In this document: piece after piece, positions 10,618 through 21,090 of the stretch | How positions within the stretch are numbered: the first letter of the stretch is position 1 | Layout of the letters: each line of letters starts with the position of its first letter | Source: Choristoneura fumiferana | Lineage: Eukaryota > Arthropoda > Insecta > Lepidoptera > Tortricidae | Assembly (NCBI RefSeq): GCF_025370935.1 | Contig: NC_133472.1 | Location: 5,508,876 to 5,572,875, forward strand | Direction of reading: 5' to 3' | DNA length: 64,000 nucleotides | Notes under the pieces: model-generated | What the model was told of the DNA's origin: nothing | The model's database searches: none | The model's input: the letters and a program-made list of their open reading frames with translations, nothing else | Program-made: the position numbers and the translations under genes

Positions 10618-12335
10618 TAGCTTTTACCCGCGGCTTTGCACGCGTAAACTATTCGGTGTGGTAGCTGCAATTGAAATTTTCGGGATTTTACAAAATTCCC
10701 CTTTAAATATCCAAAATTTATATCGTGGTCTTCATTGAGGTTGTGTTGTGAATAACTGTACAAAATTCAAGACTCTAAACCCAGTGCTGAAGTTTCAAAT
10801 TTTTTCCCTATGATTCAAATGCAAAATTCGAATTCAAATCATTTATTCAGTAAATAGGCCGCAATGGGCACTTTTACACGTCATTTTTTATACTACCAGC
10901 GCTTTCGGAAAGACCATCATTGCCAAGAAGAATGCGCCGCAAGAAACTTGGCAGAAAGTCATTTTTTCAAAATAAAATAATTACAAATAAAATACTTAAA
11001 AACTACAGTATACAATTAAAGAAAAAAAAACAAAATAATAATAATAATACAGGGATGTATGGGATCCCTTAGTTACAAAACTATATCGTGGGAATATCGG
11101 GATAAAAAGTAGCGTACTTATGTTATTCTAGACATACGGCTACCTAAACTCCAATTCAATAGAATCTGACAATCCTGTAGACACTTCCAGCCTACTAATA
11201 TAAACACCGGGCTGCCTAAGGCTTTGTGATGTGACTATTATTCTTTTTTGATTCCTTTTAGATGGTAATTGCAACAACAGGGACATATATAATCAAGTGT
11301 GCCCACGATAGGGTGTCTTAAATATGTAGAAAATTGACAGATTCTATTGAATTGTACTTTACATCCAAATTTCATGCCTCTAAGCCTAGCGGTTGTTATT
11401 TCGACATTTTATTCCTAGGTATCCCGTGGTAATATCGGGTCAAAAAGTCGTCTATGTGTTTTTCTAGACATCCAGCTTCCTACATACCAAATTTCATGAC
11501 TCTAAGCTCAGCGGTTAATATTTCAAGATTTTATCCCTAGGTATCCCGTGGGAATATCGAGTCAAAAAGTTCCTTACGTGTTATTCCAGACGTAAAAATA
11601 GATTATGTGTTATTCCAGAGGTCCAGCTACCTACATAGCAAATTTCATGCGTCTAAGCCTAGCGGTTGTTATTTCGACATTTATTCCTAGGTATCCCGTG
11701 GTAATATCGGGTCAAAAAGTCGTCTATGTGTTTTCTAGACATCCAGCTTCCTACATACCAAATTTCATGACTCTAAGCTCAGCGGTTAATATTTCAAGAT
11801 TTTATCCCTATCCGTGGAAATATCGGGGTAAAAAATAGATTATGTGTTATTCCAGAGGTCCAGCTACCTACATACCAAATTTCATGACTCTAAGCCCAGC
11901 GGTTATTATTTCAAGATTTTATCCCTATCCCGGGGGAATATCGGGATAAAAAGTAGCCTATGTGTTATTCCAGAAGTCCAGCTACCTACATACTAAATTT
12001 CATGGCTCTAAGCCCTGCGGTTGTTATTTCAAGATTTTATCCCTAGGTATCCCGTGGGAATATCGGGTCAAAAAGTCACCTATCTGTTATTCCAAACGTC
12101 CAACTACCTACATACCAAATTTCATGACTCTAAGCCCAGAGGTTTTTATTTCGAGATGTTATCCCTATCCCGTGGGAATACCGGGATAAAAAGTATCCTA
12201 TGTTTCAATCCAGGTTATAAACTAACTTCATTCAAATCCGTCCAACCGTTTCAGCGTGAAGAAGTAACAAACATACTCACTCACTCACTCACATACTCAC
12301 TCACTCACAAACTTTCACATTTATAATATTAGTAG
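10618..12335 (-). mobile_element. Composite Helitron-like (Lep1-type) element with internal LINE tail and tandem array
   Basis: Read on the minus strand it starts 'tcctactaatattataaatg', the Lep1-type Helitron 5' phrase. It ends 'gcaaagccgcgggtaaaagctagt', the usual 'cgcgggcaaaagctag' 3' phrase. Inside are (a) about seven tandem units of 116-122 bp, each with 'taccaaatttcatg' (11340-12225), and (b) at 10810-11060 an inverted LINE 3' tail ('gccgcaatgggcac ... gaatgcgccgcaagaaac'). The copy at 47130-48350 has the same order and the one at 59920-60455 keeps part of it. No Rep/helicase frame is seen, so it is non-autonomous. Confidence 0.7.
11340..12225. repeat. Tandem array, about 118-bp units
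   Basis: The anchor 'aaatttcatg' recurs at about 11368, 11490, 11641, 11760, 11876, 11995 and 12117. Each unit also holds 'tatcccgtggg' and 'ttccag(a/g)(a/c)gtcca'. The segment 11365-11560 is almost repeated at 11639-11810, which shows a recent two-unit duplication within the array. Confidence 0.85.
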
Positions 12336-12339
12336 GATG

Positions 12340-12860
12340 CACGGATATATATTATGTAAAGTATGCCGACAAAATGGTACAATAAAAAATTGTAAAATTT
12401 TTTTTTTAGCGTACCTCCCATAGTCGTAGTGGGGGTGTTTTTTTTTTCATCCACCCCTATAGTGTGGGATATCGTTGGATAGGTCTTTTAAAACCATTAG
12501 GGGTTTGCTAAAACGATTTTTTAATTCAGTGATTTGTTTGAGAAATATTCAACTTTAAAGTGCAAATTTTCATTAAAATCGAGCGCCCCCCCTCTTAAAT
12601 CTAAACCGGTGGGTGGAAAAATTAAAAAAAAACAGGATGGTAGTAAATATATCAAACTTTCAAGGAAAACTGTAGCGGCTAAGTTTGCTTGAGAATTATT
12701 AGTAGTTTATGAGTAAATAGCAGCCTAAGGTATAGAATATACCTAAACGTGGAAGATTCCGTATAAAATACGAAATCCTTAGAAATATATTACTCATTTT
12801 TTCCTAATGGCTACGGAACCCTATTTTGGGCGTGTCCGACTCGCTCTTGGGCGGTTTTGG
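12340..12860 (+). mobile_element. Interspersed repeat ending 'ggaaccctattttgggcgtgtcc'
   Basis: It shares long runs with 46645-47110 and 58150-58620: 'atggtagtaaatatatcaaa', 'gtagcctaaggtata', 'tccgtataaaatacgaaatcc' and 'ctacggaaccct'. An inverted copy is at 30050-30350. No frame is open across it. The edges 'agggttccg' and 'cggaaccct' suggest inverted ends. Confidence 0.6.
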
Positions 12861-12982
12861 TTTTCGTTTCTCGATCTAAGTCTTTATTACAAATTATCAC
12901 GCTATAGCGGCGTCCATTTTAAACACAGTTTAAGGGTCTAACGCTAGCTAACGCGGTTTGCACGAAGCGGGTGGACGCCAGT

Positions 12983-13146
12983 ACCCTTAGTGTAAGTTTT
13001 CGGTTACAAAATACGTTCGCGTGAATGGAAACACGAACAGCGCCTCTAGCGGAACGTTTGCGATGTTCGTGTTTCCATACAAATTGAGATTTTAACGCGA
13101 ACGTGATCGAGACGTATTTTGTAACCGAAAAGTTACACTAAGGGTA
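12983..13146. mobile_element. Hairpin MITE (family C), complete
   Basis: The ends 'tacccttagtgtaagttttcgg' and 'ccgaaaagttacactaagggta' mirror each other, with the core 'cagcgcctctagcggaac'. This is the most complete copy of the family in the window. It is compared with 1711-1866 and 43964-44612. Confidence 0.85.
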
Positions 13147-14990
13147 GTGGAACAATAGCATGAGCAGCGCTAACTGCGCGCGTCGCGTGCGATGGATTTT
13201 GCCTGCACCCGCGCCCGCGGGCATGCGCCCGCGCAGTGCACCCGCGCCAGCCAGCTAGCGTAGCCCCTAAAAGTGTACCGAGGCAATGGACAATATATTT
13301 TACAGGTATGGCCACGAACCTGACTGCGTTTGGGTGGTTGCTCCTCACTTAGGAAACTTTTGTTATTGTAAATAAGAGTTCAGATGGAAGGGTCAGTGAC
13401 CTATGCGTTGCCGTACCATCCGTCAAAGCCTGAATATTTAAATCGTTAATTGTATGGTAAAATAACAGTTTTACCTTTTTTCTGGGGTCCTAGTGAAAAA
13501 GGGATCAATTCTGCAGAAGTTGAACAGCTGATTTCGACTTAAACCACTTTACACATAAAATGGAAAATAGCTGTGTAATTTCTGCAGACTTAACCCCTTT
13601 TTCGCTAGGGTCCCAGTATTTTGGGGTGATTCTGCCGCTCCCCCTCGATTGGAATGTCAGTCCTAACTTTGTTTCAAATATTCCACTTAAGTAGTTAATG
13701 AATGATTTTATGTTATGATATATCTACTTAGGTGTTAAAATATATAATTTGTTGTTAAGTAACCAATTGTTGTTATAATTAAATGATAATTCAAACAATG
13801 GTTTTTCATTTTACTTTTTAATGCCTAATCAATTCATCCACTGGAATGAAAGTGTATAATATATTTAGTCGGAAAATGAGGAAGATTACGCGTATGTGTG
13901 TGCTCTTAAATAATAAATAGGTAATGATAATAATTTATGTTATAAAAATCATCCATAAAATTGTTACTATTGAGGCTTAAAATATGTAAGTTATTATTAT
14001 AATTGTAAGAGAACATGTCAAGTTAAAATTAAAAATCAAAAATTCTTTCTTTCTCCGTTAATTTTCTTTTCCTTTTTTCTTTTTAAATATAGTGTAATAC
14101 CATATAGTAAAAGAGAACAAGTATGCACACTCCGTCTCTTTAGGATGTCTACTTTACGAAAGTTAACTTAAAATTGTCTTATGTCTCTGTAACTCAGCAG
14201 CACTCGAACGAGGCGAAAAAAGTTGCAGTCGGCGTCTGGCCTTAAAGTCTACATTGATGATGTCAAAGAATGTGATAAATGTATAATTCATAATAGCAAT
14301 CAAAAATTCAATTAATCTATACTAGGTACATAAAATTTTATAATCGCCAAATTGGCCACGTTTATAAAAAGTTGGCCACACTGGCCATCAATAATATTAT
14401 TATAAAGTTATCGTATTTTTACAGTTACTTAATACATTAATAATTTCGAAGGAAATACTTTCCGATGAAAAGTTGCGTTTTATTTGTGTAAACTCGACGT
14501 GTCAGAACCAGAACTTTTGTTAAGCCCAACAACACTGCATCCAGTCATTTTTGTCGGAGCTCTGTTCACTGACAAGTACCGTTCCGAAATGTCATGAGAG
14601 GCGAGCGAAACAGTTATATTAAACGAGTATACCCAGCGGGTTCATACCTTTGACAGAGGGGAAATGCGCTTCAAGGCTGATCCATTCTATATAAATACTC
14701 AGTCTTCTGTGCTAAATTTTAAAAGTCTAGTAATTATACCTAATTATAGTTCATAGGATTCCGTTGGCTGACTACACTTTGAGTTACATTATTGTAGTTT
14801 TAGTACGGAACCCTAATTTTTTCTAGTAATAAATATACCCTATGGCAATTTTGAATAATTTAATATTCAAATAATGAAGGAATTTTTAAAATCGGTCCAT
14901 GAGTTAATTCGTAACAAACATCCAAAAATCCAAATCTTTCCTCTTTATAATATTAGTATAGATAAGTACCTATTCTATTAGTATATTAGT
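13147..14990. other. Intergenic, no recognised feature
   Basis: It holds a short CpG-rich part (13150-13265), a loose inverted pair around 13490-13620 ('gcagaagtt' / 'ctgcagactt') and long AT-rich DNA. I find no exon, RNA gene or complete transposon. The end at about 14900-14960 resembles LINE-tail debris ('tttataatattagtatag'). Confidence 0.4.
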
Positions 14991-14994
14991 ATAG

Positions 14995-15173
14995 ATATTC
15001 ATTAGTTAAAACAAAACCTATCCATTCTTAGGAAACTAAAATAAGAACATCAAACACTTTGTTCATGAATATAACGTAAGTTTATTTATTCATAATATGC
15101 ATTAGTTACAACAAAACTTTCTATCCTTAGAAAACTACAATAAGAACATCAAACATTTTGTTCATGAATAAAG
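14995..15173 (+). repeat. Tandem duplication of about 100 bp
   Basis: The segment from 'cattagttaaaacaaaacct' to 'ttgttcatgaatataacg' (14998-15077) is repeated at 15101-15173, with 'aagaacatcaaacactttg' against 'aagaacatcaaacattttg'. Only two units are present. Confidence 0.8.
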
Positions 15174-15264
15174 CGGGTGTCCCACGACTACCCCTGTCAA
15201 TTCAATATAATAATATAGTTCCTGGAAACACTTTCTTGATTGCATTATCAAGACAAGGCGGTTG

Positions 15265-15416
15265 CTGGCCTGCCGGACTATGGAAAAAAAATGTATTTTT
15301 CGATTGTTCGGTGGCGATACGACCGGACCAAGGTACAGTGCACAGCTGTACAATCGACCAAACGGTATCGCCACCGGATAATCGATAAAACTAATTTTCC
15401 ATAGTCCGGCAGGCCA
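15265..15416. mobile_element. Hairpin MITE (TGGCCTGCCGGACTATGG ends)
   Basis: The left arm tggcctgccggactatgga is mirrored at 15398-15416 by tccatagtccggcaggcca. The pairing extends through 'cgattgttcggtggcgat' / 'atcgccaccggataatcg'. The loop is 'gtacagtgcacagctgtac', itself a small palindrome. Confidence 0.9.
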
Positions 15417-15788
15417 GACCACACAACTGACCGTGCAACGGTTAAAAATGGAACGGATGTCTACAAGTGGCCTTATATAGTTTCCGAATGATTTGCAAAA
15501 AAGAAACTATTAAACCTTTTTTTGGACTAAAAATCTATCACAAGTAAATTTACTCTAATCGTGTTATCCACTTTGCTTACATACAACATCGTAAAATAAA
15601 CTGCACAATTTTCGAATGCCTCGTCTTAATACGAGAATATCAGTCCGAAAAAAAAAACATCATTATTTTATTACATAATATTCTCGTAAGTTTACGTAAT
15701 ATAGTAATTATATACCTACCTCTAGTTGTCCAAAATCTATTCTATTCTTCTAAGCGTCGTATATAAAAAAATATTACTAGGTAGGTAC

Positions 15789-15965
15789 TTATACTAAATT
15801 AACTTAGGCTAATTTTGCGGGAAATCAGCATAGTCCCCGCAGGATTGAGATAAACGAATTCTTCGCAGATGAAGTCGCGGGCAACAGCTAGGTAGTGCAT
15901 AATTATTATTTACTTTGCAGTTGTCTTTTTTGGCGGCGTTTTTTATTTTTACTGGCGTTGTTTTG
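15789..15965 (+). repeat. Helitron-end-like segment, copy 1
   Basis: It contains 'gatgaagtcgcgggcaacagctag', the Lep1-type Helitron 3' phrase, and is nearly identical to 18413-18600, including the flanking 'gtagtgcataattatt' and 'ttggcggcgtttttt'. The two copies flank the minisatellite and the LINE remnant in the same orientation. Confidence 0.75.
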
Positions 15966-16044
15966 TGTTGGGGTTTTTAAAAAAAATTAATTTAAGTTTT
16001 TTATTTCATGTTTTTTAAACTGGTATATTATTTATTCAAAAGTG

Positions 16045-17000
16045 TACTATTGTTTTGGATATCCTTGCTGCAGCATCAGCTCATCGTGTTGCCACCATTG
16101 CATTGTATGTAGAATCAAATACTGATCAAAAGGAATCAAACACGACATACCTATCTGCTATTATTTTTTCAAGAGTATACTGGTGTGCTGGATATCCTGG
16201 CTGCAGCATCAGCTCGTCGTGTTGCCACCACTGCATTGAATGTAGAATCAAATACTGATCAAAAGGAATCCAACACGATATATTATCTGCTATTATTTTT
16301 TCAAGAGTATACTGGTGTGCTGGATATCCTAGCTGCAGCATCAGCTCGTCGTGTTGCCACCACTGCATTGTATGTAGAATCAATTACTGATCAAAACGAA
16401 TCCAAATACGACAATATGTGCTATTATTTTTTATAGATTGTACTAGTGTGCTGGATATCCTGGCTGCAATATTAGCTCATCGTGTTGCCACCATTGCATT
16501 GTATGTAGAATCAAATACTGATCAAAAGAAATCAAACACGACATATCTGCTATTATTTTTTCAAGAGTATACTGGTGTGCTGGATATCCCGGCTGCAGCA
16601 TCAGCTCGTCGTGTTGCCACCACTGCATTGTATGTAGAATCAATTACTGATCAAAACGAATCCAAACACGACATATGTGCTATTATTTTTTACAGAGTGT
16701 ACCTACTAGTGTGCTGGATGTCCTGGCTGCAACATCAGGTCATCGTGTTACTACCATTGCATTGTATGTAGAATCAAACACTGATCAAAAGGAACCAAAC
16801 ACGACCTATCTGCTATTACTTTTTCAAGAGTATACTGGTGTGCTGGATATCCTGGATGCAGCATCAGCTCGTCGTGTTGCCACCACTGTATTGTATGTAG
16901 AATCAGTTACTGATCACAACGAATCCAAACATGATATATCTGCTATGGTTTTATCAAGAGTATACTGGTGTTCTGGATATCCTGGCTGCAGCATTAGGCC
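16045..17000. repeat. Minisatellite, about 131-bp units, eight copies, alternating A/B types
   Basis: The anchor 'ggatatcct' (or a one-base variant) falls near 16057, 16190, 16322, 16452, 16583, 16717, 16845 and 16974, a spacing of 128-134 bases. Units 2, 4 and 6 read 'aatactgatcaaaaggaatc' and 'tttcaagagtatactgg'. Units 3 and 5 read 'attactgatcaaaacgaatc' and 'tttta(c/t)aga'. Unit 7 is B-like at the 'ttactgatcacaacgaatc' position. Odd and even units are thus more alike than neighbours. Long frames on both strands come from the period being close to 132 (44 codons); I do not think they are translated. Confidence 0.88.
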
Positions 17001-17322
17001 GAGAATTCCATAATCTTGCATAGTTATATAGCATACATGGATGTTTAAAATTTTAGGTCCCAAATTAGTTTGAAGGTAAAGTAAATACCCATTATGCGTC
17101 TAAGATTCCTACCGCCGCGAACAAAAGAGCTGATGATCTTGAAACGGCTAAACCGATTTTGATAAAACATGTCTTAGATCCATCGCTAGAAAACCAGCTT
17201 TCAAATAAAAAAACCGCATTCAAATCGGTCCACCCGTTTAAGAGCTACGGTGCCACAGACAGACACACAGACACACATAGCGGTCAAATTTATAACACCC
17301 CTCTTTTTGTGTCGGGGGTTTA
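17001..17322 (+). mobile_element. Interspersed repeat tail ('acccctctttttgtgtcggggg')
   Basis: This 3' section ('cctaccgccgcgaacaaaag ... gatcttgaaacggctaaacc ... cacccgtttaagagctacgg') is repeated at 27380-27702. There it follows a single minisatellite unit instead of an array, so the array above is internal to a transposon family. Confidence 0.75.
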
Positions 17323-17326
17323 AAAC

Positions 17327-17447
17327 AGGGTCTCGAGATGTGTCCCCAAAAATGTGTCCGTTTTATAAAAATTACTTATTTAAAAAAATCGTACTAAAAT
17401 GGACACATCCAAACCTACAATTTATTGGGGATACATCTGGAGACCCT
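17327..17447. mobile_element. Hairpin MITE (AGGGTCTC ends)
   Basis: 'Agggtctcgagatgtgtcccc' at the left is mirrored by 'ggggatacatctggagaccct' at the right; inner arms 'aaatgtgtccgtttt' and 'aaaatggacacat' also pair. Directly right of it (17451-17490) the repeat tail found at 17280-17322 recurs in inverted orientation. Confidence 0.8.
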
Positions 17448-17515
17448 ATTTGTAACCCCCGACGCAAAAAGAGGGGTGTTGTTAATGTCCGCCTTAATTT
17501 TTTAATGTCACAGAT

Positions 17516-18420
17516 TTATTTAATATAAATTGGTAAATGATTAAAAAATTTAATTGACATTATGTTACAGTTATTTTTGAAGAGTGCGCTTTTACATTTC
17601 GGTCTTATTAACTTGTTATGGTCTCTAATACGCAGTTTTCGGTTTACTACAAGCTTTGTAAATAGATTTGGGTTTGTTTTTACAAACATCCCCATTTCCA
17701 AAATATATATACTAGTCAAGGTTAGTAATAACAGTTTCTTAAATAAATGTCTACAGGAGTCCAAGGGTCCTTTATTGCAAATAGCTCTGACGCATTTTTT
17801 CTGACTAATAAACACTCTCTTTATGTCAGTTGAGTTAACCCAAATGATAAGACCAAACCTTAGCAGTGAGGCAACATAGCCCTAATAGGATATAATGGCA
17901 GTATTCTCATCAGACAAGCATTTTAGCATTATTTTATTGATTTATAAAAAAGCAAAAGAAGTACAGATTGAATTAAATAAAATAATACTAATAAGAAGAA
18001 TACAAAGAAAACTTACCTAAGAAACCTTAACTAAATATATCTAAGATGTTACTATAAAAATAAAGCCGTCTTAATTAATATGCATTAATTTCCAGTCGGT
18101 TACACACGTTGTCTATGTGCGATTTCCAATTACAATGACGATCTATAATCAATCCCAGAAACCGCATTTCATTATCTTCTTCCAATGGGTGACCTTTATA
18201 ACTAATGTCTAACTTAGATAATATATATTCGATTTCGTGCTACCAAATTGTACGTATTTTGTTTTGCTAACCTATATCAATAGATAGGTTATTTTCATCT
18301 AGCCAATTACATACAGAACCAATGGTCATATTAATATTCTTAACATATATATTTCTATCTCGATTGTTATCTGGTATTAAGATAGTAATGTCATCAGCGA
18401 ATAGAATTGTCTTATACTAA
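17516..18420 (-). pseudogene. LINE remnant: reverse transcriptase with F-A-D-D box
   Basis: On the minus strand the segment near 18410 reads TILFADDITIL, the RT active-site box (YADD type, here FADD), followed by N-I-N-M-T-I-G-S-V-C-N-W-L-D-E-N-N-L-S-I-D and then a stop. Farther down, 17815-17516 encodes F-I-S-Q-K-K-C-V-R-A-I-C-N and the end of the domain. The type is Jockey/CR1-like. The 5' part is missing and the frame is broken, so it is dead. A related, differently truncated copy is at 42840-43735. Confidence 0.72.
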
Positions 18421-18600
18421 ATTAACTTAGGCTAATTTTGCGGGAAATCAGCATAGTCCCCGCGGGATAGGGATAAACGAATTCTTCGCAGATGAAGTCG
18501 CGGGCAACAGCTAGGTAGTGCATAATTATTTTATACTTTTTAGTTGTCTTTTTGGCGGCGTTTTTTTTTCGGGCGTTTATTTTATATTTGCTGGCGTTTT
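18413..18600 (+). repeat. Helitron-end-like segment, copy 2
   Basis: This is nearly identical to 15789-15965, differing by small changes such as 'cgggatagggataaac' for 'caggattgagataaac'. See that entry. Confidence 0.75.
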
Positions 18601-18675
18601 TTTTACAGCTCGGAATCATGGACTGAGTCTACCTCTCAAATTTTGTTGAAATCGAAAGGATAAACAGCTCTTTGT

Positions 18676-18801
18676 CAACGTCAAAAATAAGTGATCACTT
18701 TATTACCTTGTCACTTTAACATAATATTTGAAAAGCCATACGAAATCATGTAACGACTGAAAGCGACAAGGTACAAAAGTGATCACTTATTTATGACGTT
18801 G
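18676..18801. mobile_element. Hairpin MITE 19 bp from the stop codon of the 219-residue gene
   Basis: The left arm 'caacgtcaaaaataagtgatcac' is mirrored by 'gtgatcacttatttatgacgttg', and 'accttgtc' by 'gacaaggt'. It lies in the expected 3' UTR of the minus-strand gene ending at 18820, and on that strand it contains an AATAAA ('tttatt' at about 18697-18702). Confidence 0.85.
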
Positions 18802-18819
18802 GATATATTACCTGGATAT

Positions 18820-19479
18820 TTAACCAAAGTGCTTCGAGATATCTTTCTTATCAACGGTCCCTGTATATGTAACATTGCCGGTCCATGTGACATTGCCGTA
18901 CCCTGTTCCATTCATAATATTGCCGTAATCTGTTCCATTAAAATTCATAAATTGATCATAGAGTGAGTTATTAGTCACTGACGACAACTCAAGTGACGTA
19001 TCCCCCGGCAGCAACGACCGTGTGGCAGCTGTGGTTACATATACATAACGATGTTTCGTTCTGATCCAAGGTATACTACTTTTTGTTAATTGGTCCTTTA
19101 GACCTTGTGACGGCATATAGCCCAATTTAAACAGGATTTTTTCAAGAACTCCTGTCTCTCTGAATATGAAGAAAATGACGAGTATTATCAAAGTTGATAT
19201 GACACAGTCACACGTTTTGTTCTTCGATACACCCCCCGCCCCCCCTTTGCCGGCCCCGGCTCCGCATATTACGGTTCTTAATTTTGATGTCATTATCATC
19301 ACACAGCATATCGGGATGATCGAAATCGCTTGTGTGATGAAAGAAAGTAAATTGTATATTGTCTGCATAACTAGCCTCAGCAGATTCTCCACCATGAGCA
19401 CTATGGTCATGAAGATCCGGACCAGCATTTGCAAAATGCATACAATCGACTGCAGGCACGTCTTAATTGTTTGACACAT
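18820..19479 (-). CDS. Unrecognised membrane protein, single exon, 219 aa
   Basis: I do not recognise this family. The frame runs from ATG 19479 to TAA 18820 without interruption. Residues 1-64 are a long, mostly hydrophobic stretch with regularly spaced polar residues (M-C-Q-T-I-K-T-C-L-Q-S-I-V-C-I-L at the start), enough for two or more membrane helices or amphipathic segments. A Gly/Ala/Lys loop (about 74-84) and a Cys-rich turn (K-T-C-D-C) follow. Then comes a clear transmembrane helix at about 90-106 (V-I-S-T-L-I-I-L-V-I-F-F-I-F). The C-terminal half is polar, with N-G-T and N-V-T N-glycosylation sequons in a Gly/Asn/Thr-rich tail. The composition is unlike the transposons around it and matches a real membrane protein. 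No introns are needed. A MITE sits just past the stop. Confidence 0.7.
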   Translation of the reverse strand: MCQTIKTCLQSIVCILQMLVRIFMTIVLMVENLLRLVMQTIYNLLSFITQAISIIPICCVMIMTSKLRTVICGAGAGKGGAGGVSKNKTCDCVISTLIILVIFFIFRETGVLEKILFKLGYMPSQGLKDQLTKSSIPWIRTKHRYVYVTTAATRSLLPGDTSLELSSVTNNSLYDQFMNFNGTDYGNIMNGTGYGNVTWTGNVTYTGTVDKKDISKHFG

Positions 19480-20066
19480 TGTGCTTGATCTGGTTGTTTA
19501 TAAGAAACGTTAAATTATCACTATAAGTATTAGAGAATTGCTGCTTGCTTATATCAAAATGAAGTAAATTAAAACAGAACAAACGATAACGTCTTATATG
19601 ATGAAAACTTAGGTGCGGCATAGGTACTTATGCTCTTTGGGTGCGTCAGTTACGTACGTTGTTCTGTACGTCAAAAGCTGCTAGAGAGAAAGATTTATAA
19701 CCAACCAGTGCTTGAGTGTTTTGTCCATTCTTGGTTTATCCTCAGAGGTTTATTCAAAAAACTATTTAAAAATACTTATAGGTAGTATAGCTACGCTACC
19801 ATAAATTGACAATGAAAAAACGAGGCAAATAAAAAAAGGGAACTATATTTTCTGTCACTTAAATTTAGATTTGTCACTAAACAACATTACTATCCCTAAG
19901 AACATCGATATATATGTACTAACGTACTAGATATCGCGATTCGAACACTCATTCTGTTCCACTGCTTTGACCATATATGATATCGATGTCTCAACGCCAC
20001 AGAATTCTAAACTACACACGGTTCTTAGTAATATCTATGGTTGACGGTTCGAAAAAAGTGTCAATC
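19480..20066. other. Upstream flank of the 219-residue gene, no recognised feature
   Basis: This presumably holds the promoter of the minus-strand gene, but I see no clear TATA box. There is no exon or transposon that I can name. Confidence 0.35.
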
Positions 20067-20191
20067 GGGGGGCCTATCATGAAATTCGAAAATCGAAGTT
20101 CATATCGTTTTCCTGACTCTAATATTTAAATACTAAGTGAAAGGGACGGTACGATACGAACTTCAATTTTTGAATTTTGTATAGTAGCCCC
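20067..20191. mobile_element. Hairpin MITE (family A, GGGCTACTACGAAATTCG ends)
   Basis: The element opens 'ggggggcctatcatgaaattcg' and closes 'gaattttgtatagtagcccc'; arms pair through 'gaagttcatatcg' and 'cgatacgaacttc'. It is a diverged member of the family with further copies at 25553, 34461, 35739, 35917, 40915, 41186 and 63655. Confidence 0.8.
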
Positions 20192-20264
20192 TGTATTAGC
20201 GGGTAGCCATATTTGATTAAGCTGTTATCTTAGCGTCTTATTTGTATAATTATGCTTTTGCTGA

Positions 20265-21090
20265 GTTCAACGGGATCGATTGTTCGTTTTACTGGTCATA
20301 GAAAGCTAAAATTTGGCATTTAGGTTCCTTGGGGTGTGTAGCGGTGCGCTACTAAAGGATTTTCCGAAATTCTGACGGGAACGGGAAAAAAAGGGATTTA
20401 TATATTCGATTCCGAGTGACCTTATCTCATTGACTATAATAACTAGACTCTTTAAATTTGGCATAGAAGTAGGTGATTATAATAGTAAAAAATTTTTTTA
20501 AGAATTTTCGAAAATTCCCACGGGATAAAGAAAAAACGGGATTTATATTCAGTTAAACGGTATCGATTTTTTGTTTTGCTGGTCGTAGTAAACAGAAATT
20601 TAATATTTTGGTTCCTTGGGGGGTGTAGCGGTGCGCTACATAAGGATTTTCCGAAATTCTGACGAGAACGGGAAAAAAAGGGATTTTTCGTTTTACTGGT
20701 CTCAGAAAGCTGAAATTTGGCATGTAGGTTGCTTGGGGACTGTAGAGGAGCATTGAGTGGAAAGTTCAAAATTCCCACGGGAACGGGAAAAAACGGGATC
20801 TTTCATTTTACTGATTCTAGAAAGCTGAAATTCGGCATGTAGGTAGCTTAAGGGAGTGTAGAGGAGCATTGAGAGTGGAGAGTTCAAAATTCCCACAGGA
20901 ACGGAAAAAACGGGATCTTTCATTTTACTAGTTATAGAAAACTGAAATTTGGCGTTTTGGTTCTTTGGGAGTGTTAGGGAGCACTACAAAAGAATTACTC
21001 GGAATTCTGATGGGAACGGAAAAAACGGGATATTTCATTTTACTGACTGTAGAAAACTGAATTTCAGCATGTAGGTTGCTTATACTTTTT
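20265..21090. repeat. Tandem array, about 115-bp units
   Basis: Units carry 'cattttactg', 'gaaa(g/a)ctgaaatttggcat', 'gtaggttgcttgg' and 'attcccacgggaacgggaaa', and recur about seven times. On the minus strand the unit reads 'acctacatgccaaatttcag ... cccgtgggaatttt', the same order of motifs as the Helitron arrays at 11340-12225 and 47640-48250, so the arrays appear to be related but diverged. Confidence 0.8.

Noticed and set aside
11605..12326. Proteins in the Helitron-like array (also 47741-48225 and 59869-60296)
   Set aside because: The frames are products of the tandem unit and shift between units.
16055..17013. Repeat protein encoded by the 131-bp units
   Set aside because: Unit lengths vary between 128 and 134, so no single frame crosses the array, and both strands are open to a similar degree. 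No start or homology supports it.
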